Below are positions 11,593 through 19,414 of a DNA stretch of 64,000 nt, piece by piece (the first letter of the stretch is position 1; every line of letters starts with the position of its first letter). Origin of the DNA: Macrocystis pyrifera (taxonomy: Eukaryota; Sar; Phaeophyceae; Laminariales; Laminariaceae); the NCBI GenBank assembly GCA_031763025.1, contig JASSKH010000024.1, positions 6,167,387 to 6,231,386 of the forward strand, given 5' to 3'. The position numbers were made by a program, and so were the translations under genes. Under the pieces are notes generated by a model. The model was given only the letters and a program-made list of their open reading frames with translations. It did not search any database and was not told where the DNA came from.

Positions 11593-14500
11593 CACCAGGT
11601 GTGCGAGAGTACCACAACTTGTCGAATGGAGACCAGCAGCATGGAGGTGGAGGCGGTACAGAGCCGTAGTGCAAGCGTGGCCCATCGCAACGGGCGAAAC
11701 ATGTCTGCGGCTCAGACAACTGGTGCGGTTCCAGGCTCGATCGCGTCTTTCTTTGCCCGTCGTGCACAAACCACATCGCTGCTATCACACCCGTTAATAT
11801 CACCCCCCGGTCTGCCTAGGATATGTATGGCAGCAGGATTCGTTTGAAACCACTGCTATCACCCCCCCGTGCTATCACACCCCTGCGGTATACCACCCGG
11901 GGGTGGTGAACAATCTAAAATCCCACACGACCACCCACTTTATCACCGGGAGTACGGTGTATACCTCACCCCCACAGTATACCACCCCGGGTGATAAAAT
12001 TCCCAAATTCAAAATAATATCACCGGGGGTGTGATATACACTGCTGTCATATACCAGGTATACGGTACTGCAGAACACCACCCCGGGTGATAAAATTCCC
12101 AAACTCAAGATATTATCACCGGGGGTGTGGTATACACTGCTGTCATATATACGGTACTGCAGAACAGGTTTTCCCTGAGTTGGGTCTGTACTATTGCGAT
12201 CCTGCACAGCCTCTCACGCCGGTAGGTGAGGGACTCCGGTATTACGGGGGGCCATAGTAAACAGGACCAAATATTGTTGGTAAAAATAGGGAAATTACAG
12301 GTTTTTGTGTGTACCGCAGGTCCTATTTACTATGGTCCCGTCTGTCCTGGGTGCGCGAGGTTTTGAAGTCTCGCGCCGTGGTCAGCTTTTTTTTTGTTTC
12401 TGTTTGTTCGTTCGTTTGTGTCCCCCGGCGGGTTGGTAAGCCATAAAAGGTCTACCCTTTCTATTACGGGGGACCATAGTTAATAGGACCAAATATTGGT
12501 GGTAAAAATAGGTAAATATATAGGTTTTCGTGTGTACCGTAGGTCCTATTTACTATGGTCCCCCCGTAATTGGGCAAACAGCAGACCCGCGCCGTTTCGG
12601 GGACGAAGCGCTTGAGAATTTGACTGGTTTGTCCCCAAAAACTAGACTGCAGTCCTAGGCGGGCTAAGCTCGCCACGCTTCCTACATTTATCACAGCTGT
12701 CGCCGGCCGGTTCTCCTCCTGTGCAAGCAACCCCTTGCATAGCTGCAGCCTGCCTTTCCTTTCGGGAATCAATGCTACTGATAATTACACCAGCATGCTT
12801 CTTTCCAGTGGGAAAAAAAGGGTTAATCAACCCCCGCCCCCCCCCCCCCCCCCCCATCCCCTGCCTCGCCTCCACACGTTTCACCACAATCCTTCAAGCC
12901 GAATGCCGGACCATGTGATACTCCGTACTCCGCATCGTAAAATAGCTTGTTGACCGGCCTCCTCCCCCGCCCCGCCTTCGCCTCTGCCTCCGAGGTTCCT
13001 GAAACCCCTTTCGGTCGCAAAGCCAGACCACGCGCTATTATTTTCGTTAGTATGGCGGAACGACCCCCTCCTGATCTCTCCGGGCGTTTTATGTACTACC
13101 TGGTACACACAGTACTTCGTATAAAGGATATAACCCTGTCAAGCTGAATTCTGGGCAATGAATGTAACGGTTTTCGCTGCCGAAAAATGGTTGATCGACC
13201 CCCCCGTCCTCGCACAGCCCCCGCGCGCGCTCGTTGTATGACAACCCGCTGGAGCCGGCTTTTGGGCCGGTCCATAGTTTGCCTGCAGCGAAAAGTGCCA
13301 ACCGACCCCCCCCCCCTCCTCCCCACCAACCTCGCTCGTTTTATGACAACAACCCTATCAAGCCCTTTTTTTTAGTTTCGAAACTACGGATACGTTTGCA
13401 GTATTGCCAGTCAAAAAAGTGAAATCTCCCCTCCTCGCCCCGCCCCCCCCCGCGCCCCGCGCCCCGCCTCCGCCTGCGACTCCGCGCGTTTCGTCAAAAC
13501 CTCCTTTGAAAGCCGAATGCTCGACTTCGTTCTGGCAGATCTCCTGAAGGTGGAGCAGGCGGGCGATGACGTCGAGGCTCTCCGGAGATCGCTTGCGCCG
13601 GTACTCACGCTGGCCAAGGACGCGGCCACCGTGACGCGAGCGGCGCACGAGGGAGGGGCGTCGACGATGCTCCTGCAGTTTGCGAAGGCACAGGTACGGT
13701 ACGGTACGGTACGGTATGGTGCGGTGCGGTACGGTGCGGTACGGTACGGTATGGTACGGTACGATACGGTACGGTGCGGTGCGGTGCGGTGCGGTGCGGT
13801 GCGGTGCGGTGCGGTGCGGTGCGGTACGGTACTGTACGGTGCGGTAAATTTCGTTACGGCACCATAAGGTACGGTACTGTACGGTTCCGTACAGCACTGT
13901 GCTAGACGGTACGGTACGGTTTGGTACTGTACGGTACGGTATCATACGATACGGTAAATATGTACCGTAGTCATAGTACGTTACTTTACGGGACTGCACG
14001 GTCGGTCCGGTTCGGTGCCGTACGGGTACGTGTTGAGCTGTGTGTGGGGTTTGAACATGCAAGTGGTATTGATATGGTAACCGACGCTGCGATCCAATCA
14101 TGTCGGTGAACGCGGTCGACGCGACGCGGACAAGAAGGAAGGAGGGCTGCGGGGACAAGGAGCGGGGGGGGGGGGGGGGGGGGGGGGTGTACTCATTTTT
14201 ATGCAGAGTTGAGGTTTTCCCCGCACAAAGATGATCTAACTCGACCGCCAGCCGTTGGTAACCGCTCCAAAAAAAACCGAACCAAAACAAAATGGTACCC
14301 TGGTTGTCAAGCTCACGCAGTGAGAAGCGTGTTCAACAGGATCGTCACCAACCGACGCCAACCCAACCTATATATATATATATATATATGCATATATATG
14401 AACCAGGTATGCCAGGTATATAATATAGGGGGGAGGGGCTGGTGGTAGTGGTGGTGTCTGGTGTTAGCATTGGTGTTGGTGTTGGTATTGTTGCGTCGTG

Positions 14501-15352
14501 ATGGCGTTAATTGTTGCTTGGTGGTTGTCGCTGTTGTTGATGGTGGTGCTGGCGTTGTTGTCGCTGTTATTATTACGGGGAACCATAGTAAATAGGACCT
14601 ACGGTACAGACAAAAGGCTATATATTTACCTATTTTTACTAACAATATTTGGTCCTATTTACTATGGTCCCCCGTAATCATCGGAACCCCCGATGGGCCC
14701 CCCAAAGCCCTACCCCCTGCCATGTTCGGTTGCTTATGCTGATCATTAGTATTTTCCGTCGTGGTAGCTGTTGGCGAGAAGGTGTTACTGTTGTGTAGTG
14801 CTGCTGCTGCTAATGTGTGCTCTCGTTTTATTTGTCGGTGTTGGTGGCGATGGTCTTGTTGGCGCTGTTGCTCTTCTGTTGCTGCTGCTGTTTTGCTGAG
14901 TCAGAGAGGCTTGATTCAGCACACCGGTACACCTCGCCGGCGTACGTAGTAAAAAACCCTCGCGATTTCATTCCCTGAGAGCAAAAATAACGTCACGCCC
15001 GCCACAACCAGTGTAAAATTGTGTTTTCACTCACGTTTTTCCGGTCGGACCCTTTCCCTCCAACCGCCCATCCTTCGTCATGCCTCCGGTGGGTTTTGCT
15101 TTCTGCTGCGCTCTTTTCGCTCTCCCATGCACGGTACCGCTCTCGGCAAAACGCCGTTCCGTTCTTACGGTTCATGTCTTATTTTGTCTCGCCTCGCCTT
15201 CACCTGCTCTCATCGCTACGCTGCGCGGAAAGGTCGACGACACGGTGAAGCAGGGCTTCTCCGACTGCTCGTTCGCTTCCGTGGCCACGTCCATCAAGGC
15301 TCGCGGCACGCGCGGCAGCACGAGCGGTAGTGGCAGCGGCGAGGCGCAATGA
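2833..15352 (+). CDS. 3-hydroxyisobutyrate dehydrogenase-like protein (seven exons)
   Basis: NAD(P)-dependent beta-hydroxyacid dehydrogenase of the HIBADH / tartronate semialdehyde reductase / GLYR family, which interconverts a beta-hydroxyacid and its semialdehyde. Exons are 2833-2989, 3592-3722, 7067-7192, 9122-9255, 9660-9775, 13513-13693 and 15233-15352. Every intron is GT-AG and all splice phases match. The spliced frame gives 320 residues, normal for the family, provided two bases of a C run in exon 3 are discounted. Visible motifs are the Rossmann GLGRMG (residues 8-13), VVDHGTVSP (98-106), the substrate loop DAPISGG (125-131), and GSGAAAKLVNQ with the catalytic-type Lys178. The KLVNQ form resembles GarR-type reductases. 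No targeting peptide precedes the Rossmann fold, so it is probably cytosolic. Substrate cannot be told from sequence. Introns are 602, 3344, 1929, 404, 3737 and 1539 bp and full of transposons. Confidence 0.85.
3187..3293 (+). mobile_element. MITE family A copy, I/I ends
   Basis: About 107 bp, in intron 1. It shows the family core (CCTACGGTACACACAAAG, CCTATTTTTACTAACAATA) and terminal inverted repeats, the left one degraded (TTCCGGAGG). TA flanks both ends at 3185 and 3294. Confidence 0.85.
3471..3527 (+). repeat. CCCCA/CCCCG pentamer run
   Basis: Short CCCCA-type tandem repeat just upstream of exon 2. It may serve as the polypyrimidine-rich region before the acceptor at 3590-3591. Confidence 0.6.
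3592..3722 (+). CDS. Dehydrogenase exon 2
   Basis: Encodes residues 53-96, including SPADVMLASDVCLVCVHTEK and GEDGLLAVGPKG. This is the beta-strand and loop region of the cofactor domain in the HIBADH family. The acceptor AGCAAG|AA gives the phase that exon 1 requires. The donor ACAAG|GTACTG ends in phase 0. Confidence 0.82.
3735..4140 (+). other. T-rich low-complexity intron segment
   Basis: Intron 2 sequence dominated by T with TTG and TGTTTT words. It has no coding character. A short run of GAGAGA/CTGTCTACC imperfect repeats follows at 4130-4340. Confidence 0.6.
4610..4800 (-). repeat. Dispersed repeat K, diverged minus-strand copy
   Basis: On the minus strand this carries the words TTTTCGGAAGGCTCTCG, TTCCGAAAA and a GGCAAACCTTCCCC stretch. 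It matches the repeat that is tandemly duplicated at 35.0-35.4 kb and present again near 21.75-21.85 kb. No coding capacity is visible. Confidence 0.5.
4938..5120 (+). mobile_element. MITE family C copy
   Basis: Starts with TGGTCCCTCCATTGTGCC and ends with GGCACTATAGGGGCA. Internally it has GCCCGCTATTGTGCC, ATCGCTTGGCACGGATGGG, GTGTGCGGAGTAATTAGTGCC and TGTTGGCTGGCGCAT, which define family C. Uninterrupted copy inside intron 2. Confidence 0.75.
5674..6780 (+). mobile_element. 5'-truncated LINE copy interrupted by a SINE
   Basis: Aligns by eye with the 3' 700 bp of the LINE at 29.1-33.3 kb (AAAAAGAGGTTGCCAG onward to CAACAAATGAGTAC), then ends in a C-rich tail. Apparent target-site duplication is CCTCGAACATG at 5661 and CCTCGAACGTG at 6791. 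The C-terminal Cys/His finger reads CPCGK...HIVGEC, intact here but broken in the larger copy. A SINE splits it at 6321-6644. It lies in intron 2 of the dehydrogenase. Confidence 0.8.
6321..6644 (-). mobile_element. tRNA-derived SINE, copy 1
   Basis: On the minus strand the head GTCCCCGGTGGCTTGGTAGG contains a pol III A-box-like word (TGGCTTGGTAGG) and is followed by GTGGGTTCGAGTCTCAC, a B-box with T-arm symmetry. A 200-bp tRNA-unrelated body follows, then an A-run tail (T-run at 6321-6330 on the plus strand). It is inserted into the LINE copy with TATATA on both sides. It matches 49876-50165. Confidence 0.75.
6945..7040 (+). repeat. CCCT-rich tract
   Basis: Nearly pure pyrimidine (CCCTCCCTCC) run immediately upstream of the exon 3 acceptor at 7065-7066. 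It is probably the extended polypyrimidine tract of intron 2. Confidence 0.7.
7067..7192 (+). CDS. Dehydrogenase exon 3 with 2-nt frame disruption
   Basis: Begins in phase 0 with IVVDHGTVSP and continues as RFSKKMAEAVAKGGG then SFLDAPISGGPQGAQE, both highly family-like. The two halves are in different frames. The six Cs at 7092-7097 would have to be four (or seven) for a continuous protein and for the phase expected at the donor GGAAG|GTTTGC. Either a homopolymer sequencing error or an inactivating mutation explains it. Confidence 0.8.
7715..7831 (+). repeat. TGTATGATCT decamer tandem repeat
   Basis: About twelve imperfect copies of TGTATGATCT. The flanking GATCTA and CATGTTTCCTGGGTTGG, GATCCTGCACAGC sequence recurs at 51.0-51.25 kb, so the array is part of a dispersed repeat (about 7700-7935). 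Confidence 0.75.
8665..8723 (+). repeat. Poly(C) tract, 59 bases
   Basis: Uninterrupted run of about 59 C, the longest C homopolymer in the window, in intron 3. Its true length is likely uncertain in any assembly. Confidence 0.85.
8921..9024 (-). mobile_element. MITE family A copy, II/I ends
   Basis: Left end TTACGGGGGTCCATAGTTAA (type II), right end TTTACTATGGCCCCCCGTA (type I). The core is inverted (CCAAATATTATTAGTAAAAA). Preceded by TA. Lies in intron 3. Confidence 0.85.
9122..9255 (+). CDS. Dehydrogenase exon 4 (catalytic lysine)
   Basis: Acceptor GCGGCAG|GG supplies the two bases needed to complete Gly138. Encodes SLSIMVGGKEEHVETC, then PVFEAMGSRIEHMG and GSGAAAKLVNQ. The end of the cofactor domain and the start of the helical domain are here, with the catalytic-type Lys178. 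Ends in phase 0 at ATCAG|GTTAG. Confidence 0.88.
9299..9425 (+). repeat. GTT and GGT trinucleotide runs
   Basis: A TTG run (9301-9328) is followed by GGTGGT repeats (9388-9418) and a T homopolymer, all inside intron 4. Confidence 0.8.
9660..9775 (+). CDS. Dehydrogenase exon 5
   Basis: After TTTTTTTGCAG| it reads HLVITNTVAACEAYVLGRS then LGLRDTNKLKGLLAES. This is the long helix of the C-terminal domain (family pattern xxLxxAxAEALxLAxxxGLD). Ends in phase 2 at CACAG|GTATC. The leftover AG plus C of exon 6 makes Ser221. Confidence 0.85.
9895..9990 (-). mobile_element. Poly(C)-tailed short retroelement remnant
   Basis: On the minus strand it reads GATTACGGCCATGCAAGACA then TGAGTACA and a C run. 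It matches the ends of elements at 11272-11350 and 44034-44120. The full length is unclear. Confidence 0.5.
10257..10338 (+). repeat. CAT trinucleotide run
   Basis: CATCATCAT repeat with a few CAC units, in intron 5. Confidence 0.85.
10536..10640 (+). mobile_element. MITE family A copy, I/I ends
   Basis: Both ends are type I (GACCATAGTAAATAG and CTATTTACTATGGTC), about 105 bp, followed by TA. Lies in intron 5. Confidence 0.88.
11118..11240 (+). repeat. Dispersed repeat, matched inverted at 27.1-27.2 kb
   Basis: Contains GCTGTCATCCATATGCA, GCGGTTCTTAGTAGGATGC, CACCCTTCATGCGACTCGCC and CGCGCTTGG. The same series of words appears in reverse complement at 27092-27228, so the two are diverged inverted copies. 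Confidence 0.6.
11272..11350 (+). mobile_element. Poly(C)-tailed short retroelement
   Basis: Reads CTCCGTCCCGGCATTGTAGG, GGATGCGAGGGTCTATGGTC and GACTACGGCCATGCATGATA, then GTGAGTACA and a C run. The same block is at 44034-44120. The middle resembles the LINE 3' end (GGGATGCGTGGTCAATGGTC), so it may be a short LINE copy or a SINE using that LINE's 3' end. Confidence 0.6.
11543..11592 (+). repeat. (CAG)16-17 microsatellite
   Basis: Perfect CAG run within intron 5. All three frames are open locally, but no gene evidence surrounds it. Confidence 0.9.
11880..12165 (+). repeat. Tandem palindromic repeat, about 95-bp unit
   Basis: Units begin ACCACCCCGGGTGATAAAAT, contain TATCACCGGGGGTGTG and end TATACACTGCTGTCATAT then GGTACTGCAGAAC. 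Two close copies lie at about 11980-12062 and 12063-12165, with a more diverged one before. The GGGTGATA and TATCACC arms let each unit fold as a hairpin. A related block sits near 11395-11480. Confidence 0.7.
12242..12340 (-). mobile_element. MITE family A copy, right end eroded
   Basis: Left end TTACGGGGGGCCATAGTAAA preceded by TA. The core is inverted. The right end stops at ACTATGGTCCCG without CCGTAA. Confidence 0.8.
12464..12569 (-). mobile_element. MITE family A copy
   Basis: Left end TTACGGGGGACCATAGTTAA mixes the two end types. Right end TACTATGGTCCCCCCGTAA. The core is inverted, with TA on the left side only. Confidence 0.85.
12583..12655 (+). mobile_element. MITE family B fragment
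   Basis: CCGTTTCGGGGACGAAGCGC then TTTGTCCCCAAAAAC and GACTGCAGTCCTAG. This is the central hairpin of family B without its CCCTTTCAG ends. Confidence 0.6.
13513..13693 (+). CDS. Dehydrogenase exon 6 (C-terminal helices)
   Basis: Acceptor TGAAAG|C completes Ser221 as AGC. Encodes RMLDFVLADLLKVEQ, then RRSLAPVLTLAKDAATVTRA and GASTMLLQFAKAQ. This corresponds to the family's KDLxLAxxAAxxxGxxxPL region. An acceptor further upstream would keep the frame open but break the phase. Ends in phase 0 at GCACAG|GTACGG, exactly where a pentanucleotide repeat begins. Confidence 0.8.
13694..13935 (+). repeat. (GGTAC/GGTGC)n pentanucleotide array
   Basis: Starts at the exon 6 splice donor and runs about 170 bp as near-perfect GTACG/GTGCG units, then decays to 13935 and beyond. 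Because each unit repeats the GTACG donor context, many cryptic donors are present. Confidence 0.9.
14163..14260 (-). mobile_element. Poly(C)-tailed short element remnant
   Basis: On the minus strand TCTGCATAAAAATGAGTACA leads into a C run (G run at 14165-14187 on the plus strand). Only the TGAGTACA-C(n) end is shared with the other copies. Confidence 0.4.
14573..14677 (+). mobile_element. MITE family A copy, I/I ends
   Basis: TTACGGGGAACCATAGTAAA to ACTATGGTCCCCCGTAA, with TA on the left and TC on the right. Lies in intron 6, within GTT/GGT-rich sequence. Confidence 0.88.
15233..15352 (+). CDS. Dehydrogenase exon 7 (C-terminus and stop)
   Basis: Acceptor GGAAAG|GTC in phase 0. Encodes VDDTVKQGFSDCSFASVATS, then a short Gly/Ser tail (GSTSGSGSGEAQ) and TGA at 15350. 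The helix matches the family's last helix (AxxxGxGDxDxSAV). The Ser/Gly tail is an extra not typical of the family. Confidence 0.75.
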   Translation, partial: VDDTVKQGFSDCSFASVATSIKARGTRGSTSGSGSGEAQ

Positions 15353-16659
15353 TAAGACGAAGGACAACGCTAAAACTGAGGACAATGATAAGGTTAAGGG
15401 CATTGCTGAGGCTGAGGCTGTAAGACTAAAGGCTGAGGAGAAGGATAACGCCAAATGGCGAAGGGTCAGACTAAGGCTAAAAAATCAAGCTTACGGTTAA
15501 GGGTGAAGCTATTAATAGCGATGAAACTGAGGCTGGACATGAAGCGAAAGCTGAGTGCAGGCTAAGGCTGCGAAGGCTAGGGATAGTAGACCGCAAGGAA
15601 AGGCGTTTTTTTCGGGGGGGGGGGGGGGTAGATGACATTGAAGTGAAGGCCCTTGCGCGAGTAGGCCAGGATCGGAACGGCACTGTTGATGAACGGAATG
15701 GTCTCCCTTGTCTTCCCTCCTGCCTGGCTGTCTACCCGTCTGTCTGTTCTGTCTGCTTTACACTCTGTGTTAGTCTGTCTGTCTGTCTGTCTGTTTGTCT
15801 TACACTCTGTGTGTTAGTAGTCTGCCTGTCTGTCTGTGTTCCTGTCTATGCTGTACGCGCGTGTGCGCTTGGATGTCCGTGCCTCCTCGTATCGACAGTG
15901 GGCGATTCTGCACTCCCGGTAGCCTTTACGTCCGCTACAAATAATACTATTAGTAGCGTACTTTTAGTGCAAGGTATGAACGCGTATGTACGTACGTATG
16001 AAAGCTGGGGGGCGGCTTTTTTTTTTTTTTCGTGTCTGTTCGAACCCGTTCACAATCTGATAAACTTGCCCAACTCTAATTCTAAGTATTTTGTCCCCGA
16101 GACGTCGGGTAGGTGCTGTTGCAGAGAAGTTGACGCTGTGTTCTCGCGTGTTTTACTTCTGTCGGAACGGCGGCAGTGACAACGAAAGACATAGCCCGCC
16201 TCCCGTTTTTGGTGCAGCGATGCCTGTCGCCATTTTCCAGTTCCGGGCCAGACACCTTCTGTCGCCGTTCGCCCAATGGAATTAATTGCGAGCAGTGTTT
16301 TCGATTTCCACCTGGCCAAGCTTCGACAACGTGGAGCTGAAATACATCTATGACCACCTGGCTTTGTGAAGCCTTAACCCTACCCTCGACCGCCTCGAAT
16401 TTTCTCGGGATGAAGCTGAAATGAGGAGCTTATGTGCGCTATCAGCCTTTTAGGCGCAACAATGTTGTTGTGGACCAAGCCGCACAGTCAGCGAGTGTGT
16501 ACTTGAACCGTGCTTAGAATTCCACGCTCTTTTGCGATGAAGTGAAACCCGCCCACTTGGTTGGTCGACCGTTTGTCGACTTCGAACATCGCCGAGATTC
16601 TATGTCTTTTTCCTCGTCATTTAGTTGGGAGGAAACGGGACGCTCTTCGTGATGTGATA
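15353..16659 (+). other. Gene 3' flank with simple repeats
   Basis: 15353-15600 is a decayed AAGGCTGAG/GATAAGG minisatellite. A G run lies at 15617-15629, CTGTCTGTCTG repeats at 15720-15840 and a T run at 16018-16030. No polyadenylation signal stands out and I see no further gene. Confidence 0.5.
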
Positions 16660-16764
16660 TTACGGGGGTCCATAGTTAATAGGACCTATGGTACACATAA
16701 AAACCTATATATTTACCTATTTTTACTAGCAATATTTGGTCCTATTTACTATGGTCCCTCGTAA
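16660..16764 (+). mobile_element. MITE family A copy, II/I ends
   Basis: Left TTACGGGGGTCCATAGTTAA, right TACTATGGTCCCTCGTAA, with TA on both sides. Confidence 0.9.
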
Positions 16765-16869
16765 TAGGATTTTTTTTATGTTTAGCTATTTTACTTTTAC
16801 GAAGCAATGTGGATGCAGAGTACTAACTGCAGTACATCGGTCGAAATGTATGTGAAACGTACCGCAGTC

Positions 16870-18190
16870 AGCCCAGAAGTTACAGTGTGTGGGCGATAGT
16901 GTCGGCGAAGGAACGTGGTAAGCAAAATGAAGCGCTTCGAACGTGGTGGAAACAAAGAGAGACGCACAGCTGAGTCAACACCATACTGTAAACCGGGCGA
17001 TAGTATCGGCGAAGTAATGTGGTACGCGAAATGAAGCGCTTCGAACGTGGTAGAACACAAGAGAGACGCACCGCTGAGTCAGCACTCACGCCATTTAGCG
17101 TGCGTGTGGTATATGTGCGTCTCTTATGTATAGCTGTTAATGGCGTCGACGAGCATGGCAAGCAAGACGGGGAAGCGCATTCAAAGTGGCAATCAAAGTA
17201 GGCTCATTTGTCACCACGCACGTCATTCGGTGTGTGTCCCTCCTGCTGGGTGTGGCGTCTGTAGGTAATGCATGCTGCTGACGTCGGCGACTACGGCAAG
17301 AAAGGGGAGGAAGCGCACCGAACGTGGCAACCTAAAGGAGGCGCAGCAGTCGGTACTCACGCCACTCGGGGTGTATACGCGTTGTGTGCGCGGTACGCGT
17401 GCCTGTCCGTCTGTGCTGCTGGCGGTCGGCGAGGCTGGCAAGCAAAGGAAGCCCACACCGAACGTGGCCATCTAGAGCAGCTGTCAGCGCTCACGTGATC
17501 ATGATTCACTCGGCGTGTATGTGCTGTGTGTGCCGTATGTGCGTACGTATGTATGTGCTACTGATGTCGACGAACAGAGGGCGCAGTAGTCAGTATACGT
17601 CACTCGGCTTACAGTAGTATATGTGCTGTTGACGCGTGTTATGATAGAGGGTAGCACATTTCCGCGGACAAAAGTTTTGTGGATGACGGGGCTCGTCCTT
17701 AACCCAAAATCGTCGCTATATATATATGCCAGTTTTGTTTCGAAAAAAGACTTTTTATTTGTATACTTGGGGCCATGGGATTATTCATCAGGATGCAATT
17801 TGATTCTTGCTGAAGTCAGTTTTCGGGTGAGGTATGGCGTTCCTTGAGATCAAGTGAGGAGCCTCAGAAAAATTAGGGTGAACCTCTATCGTAGAACGCC
17901 TCTGTTCTGCACGTGCTGTGTGTGCGTCTGCATGTACGTACGTACGTGCTGCTCATGATATCGACGAACATGCCATAACAATAAAAGGTATAGCGCATCG
18001 AACGTGGCGACCTCTATTGATAGGAGGCACCGTAATTGTACTCATACAACTCGGTGTGTATGTATATGTTGTATGTGCGTCCGTCTGTTGGGCTGTGGTG
18101 TCGGCAAAACAAGCAAGTAAAAGTGGACGCACACCAAACCTGGCAATCAGTGGTAGGCGCCATAATAAGCAGCAGTACCCACGTGCCGCT
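16870..18190 (+). repeat. Degenerate satellite-like array
   Basis: About seven irregular units share CGAACGTGG, GTCGGCGA, AAGCAAA, CGCACACCG, ACTCACGCCACTCGG and GTGTGTATGTGCTGTGTGTG words. The clearest pair is 16880-16990 and 16993-17090 (about 113 bp apart). Later units at 17275, 17400, 17540, 17910 and 18060 are longer and diverged. The array is interrupted at 17640-17905 by dispersed repeat D. Confidence 0.6.
17647..17905 (+). repeat. Dispersed repeat D, copy 1
   Basis: Matches 33766-34012 over about 250 bp, starting GTAGCACATTTCCGC and ending TATCGTAGAACGCCTC. Shared words include GGATGCAATTTGATT and TCAAGTGAGGAGCCTCAGAA. No coding capacity is seen. Confidence 0.75.
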
Positions 18191-18199
18191 TGTGTGTGC

Positions 18200-19305
18200 T
18201 TCGCATGATGATGTGTATCGTTCGAGGAACAGGTACCCGTTAGGCAGTACTGGTACCTATAACACTACGACACACAGTAGTACTTACTCTCTCGTACATA
18301 GTATGTGTATGACATGTGCATGCGTATGTACAGTATGTACCCGACATGTATGTGTTGAATGTGTTGCTTGTGTGCCTTATGTACCTATAACACGGTACGC
18401 AATCACATTGTGGGTGCGTCGACCATACTATAGCCCGCCGGTTCCTTCGACTGGTACTACTACAGCACAGCAATAGTTCTGTCGGCTGCTATTGTTGAGA
18501 GAAGACCCTCACCTTATTTTAGTGCGCGTCTATCGGCGGTAGTAACGGTTTGGTTTTTGGCCTTTCGTGTTTCATTCTGTCTTTCTACGTCCTGCATTTT
18601 ATTATCGTTTTCCTTTTTTTTTCCTTTTTTTGCAATCTGACAATGTGAGCAGCGCTTGATCCAATCATACCATGCCATGCATCCCCATATAAAACTATTG
18701 TACAGCAGTACTACTGCTGTTATCATGTTTGGTTTCCGCCCGACGAAGTACACCATGAGCTTCAACGTCAACCACTTATCATGAAACATTTCCTCCCGCG
18801 GCGGGACCAAGTGGGAAGTAAAATCCAAGGGCGACGAACCAAAAAAAGAAACCTATCACTATATGCACGCGGGTCAAACCCACGTATATACCCAGGTCGC
18901 GATCTCGCGCCGGGTGCACCGATATAAGCTCGCCCTGCGAGACCGCCAGGCCGTCAGGGGGAGAAGAGAGGAGGAGGGAGGACTGCTTCCCATGGCGTGG
19001 GGATGGAATGTAGATGCGGAGTAGGACGCAGGGCGTATAGATACATAGTCGGTGAAAATATATCGGTAAAAGGTGGTATTAATAGTACGTATTCAATTGA
19101 GTATTGTACGCAAGGAAGGAGAAAAGGTTGGATAAAATTGAGGGTGTTCGACGAATTATGTGTAGATAGGTGAATGTATGCATGTACCAGTACTGCTTGT
19201 TGTTTCGGCTTAACATCAACCTGCTCCTACCGCCGCCCTAGCTCCACACCTTTTGTTCTCGCCTATAACTTGCACGCGCGTATGCGTCCGTTGAAAAATG
19301 TACTA
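18200..19305. other. Region without a supported gene
   Basis: Mixed sequence with TACAGCAGTA at 18702 and no family-like protein in either strand. Confidence 0.45.
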
Positions 19306-19414
19306 TTACGGGGGACCGTACATATTAAATAGGACCTACCGTACACACAATAACCCATATATTTTCATTTTTTTACTAACAATATTTGGTCCTATTTACT
19401 ATGGTCCCTCGTAA
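19306..19414 (+). mobile_element. MITE family A copy
   Basis: TTACGGGGGACCGTA to ACTATGGTCCCTCGTAA, about 109 bp with a small left-arm insertion, flanked by TA. Confidence 0.88.

Noticed and set aside
11494-11847. Ala/Leu/Ser homopolymer proteins on both strands
   Set aside because: The (CAG)n run opens every frame. No conserved sequence or splice framework surrounds it.
13358-14290. 310-codon minus-strand open frame rich in YRTVPYR/HRTAP repeats
   Set aside because: It is the antisense of the pentanucleotide array and of dehydrogenase exon 6, which has clear sense-strand homology.
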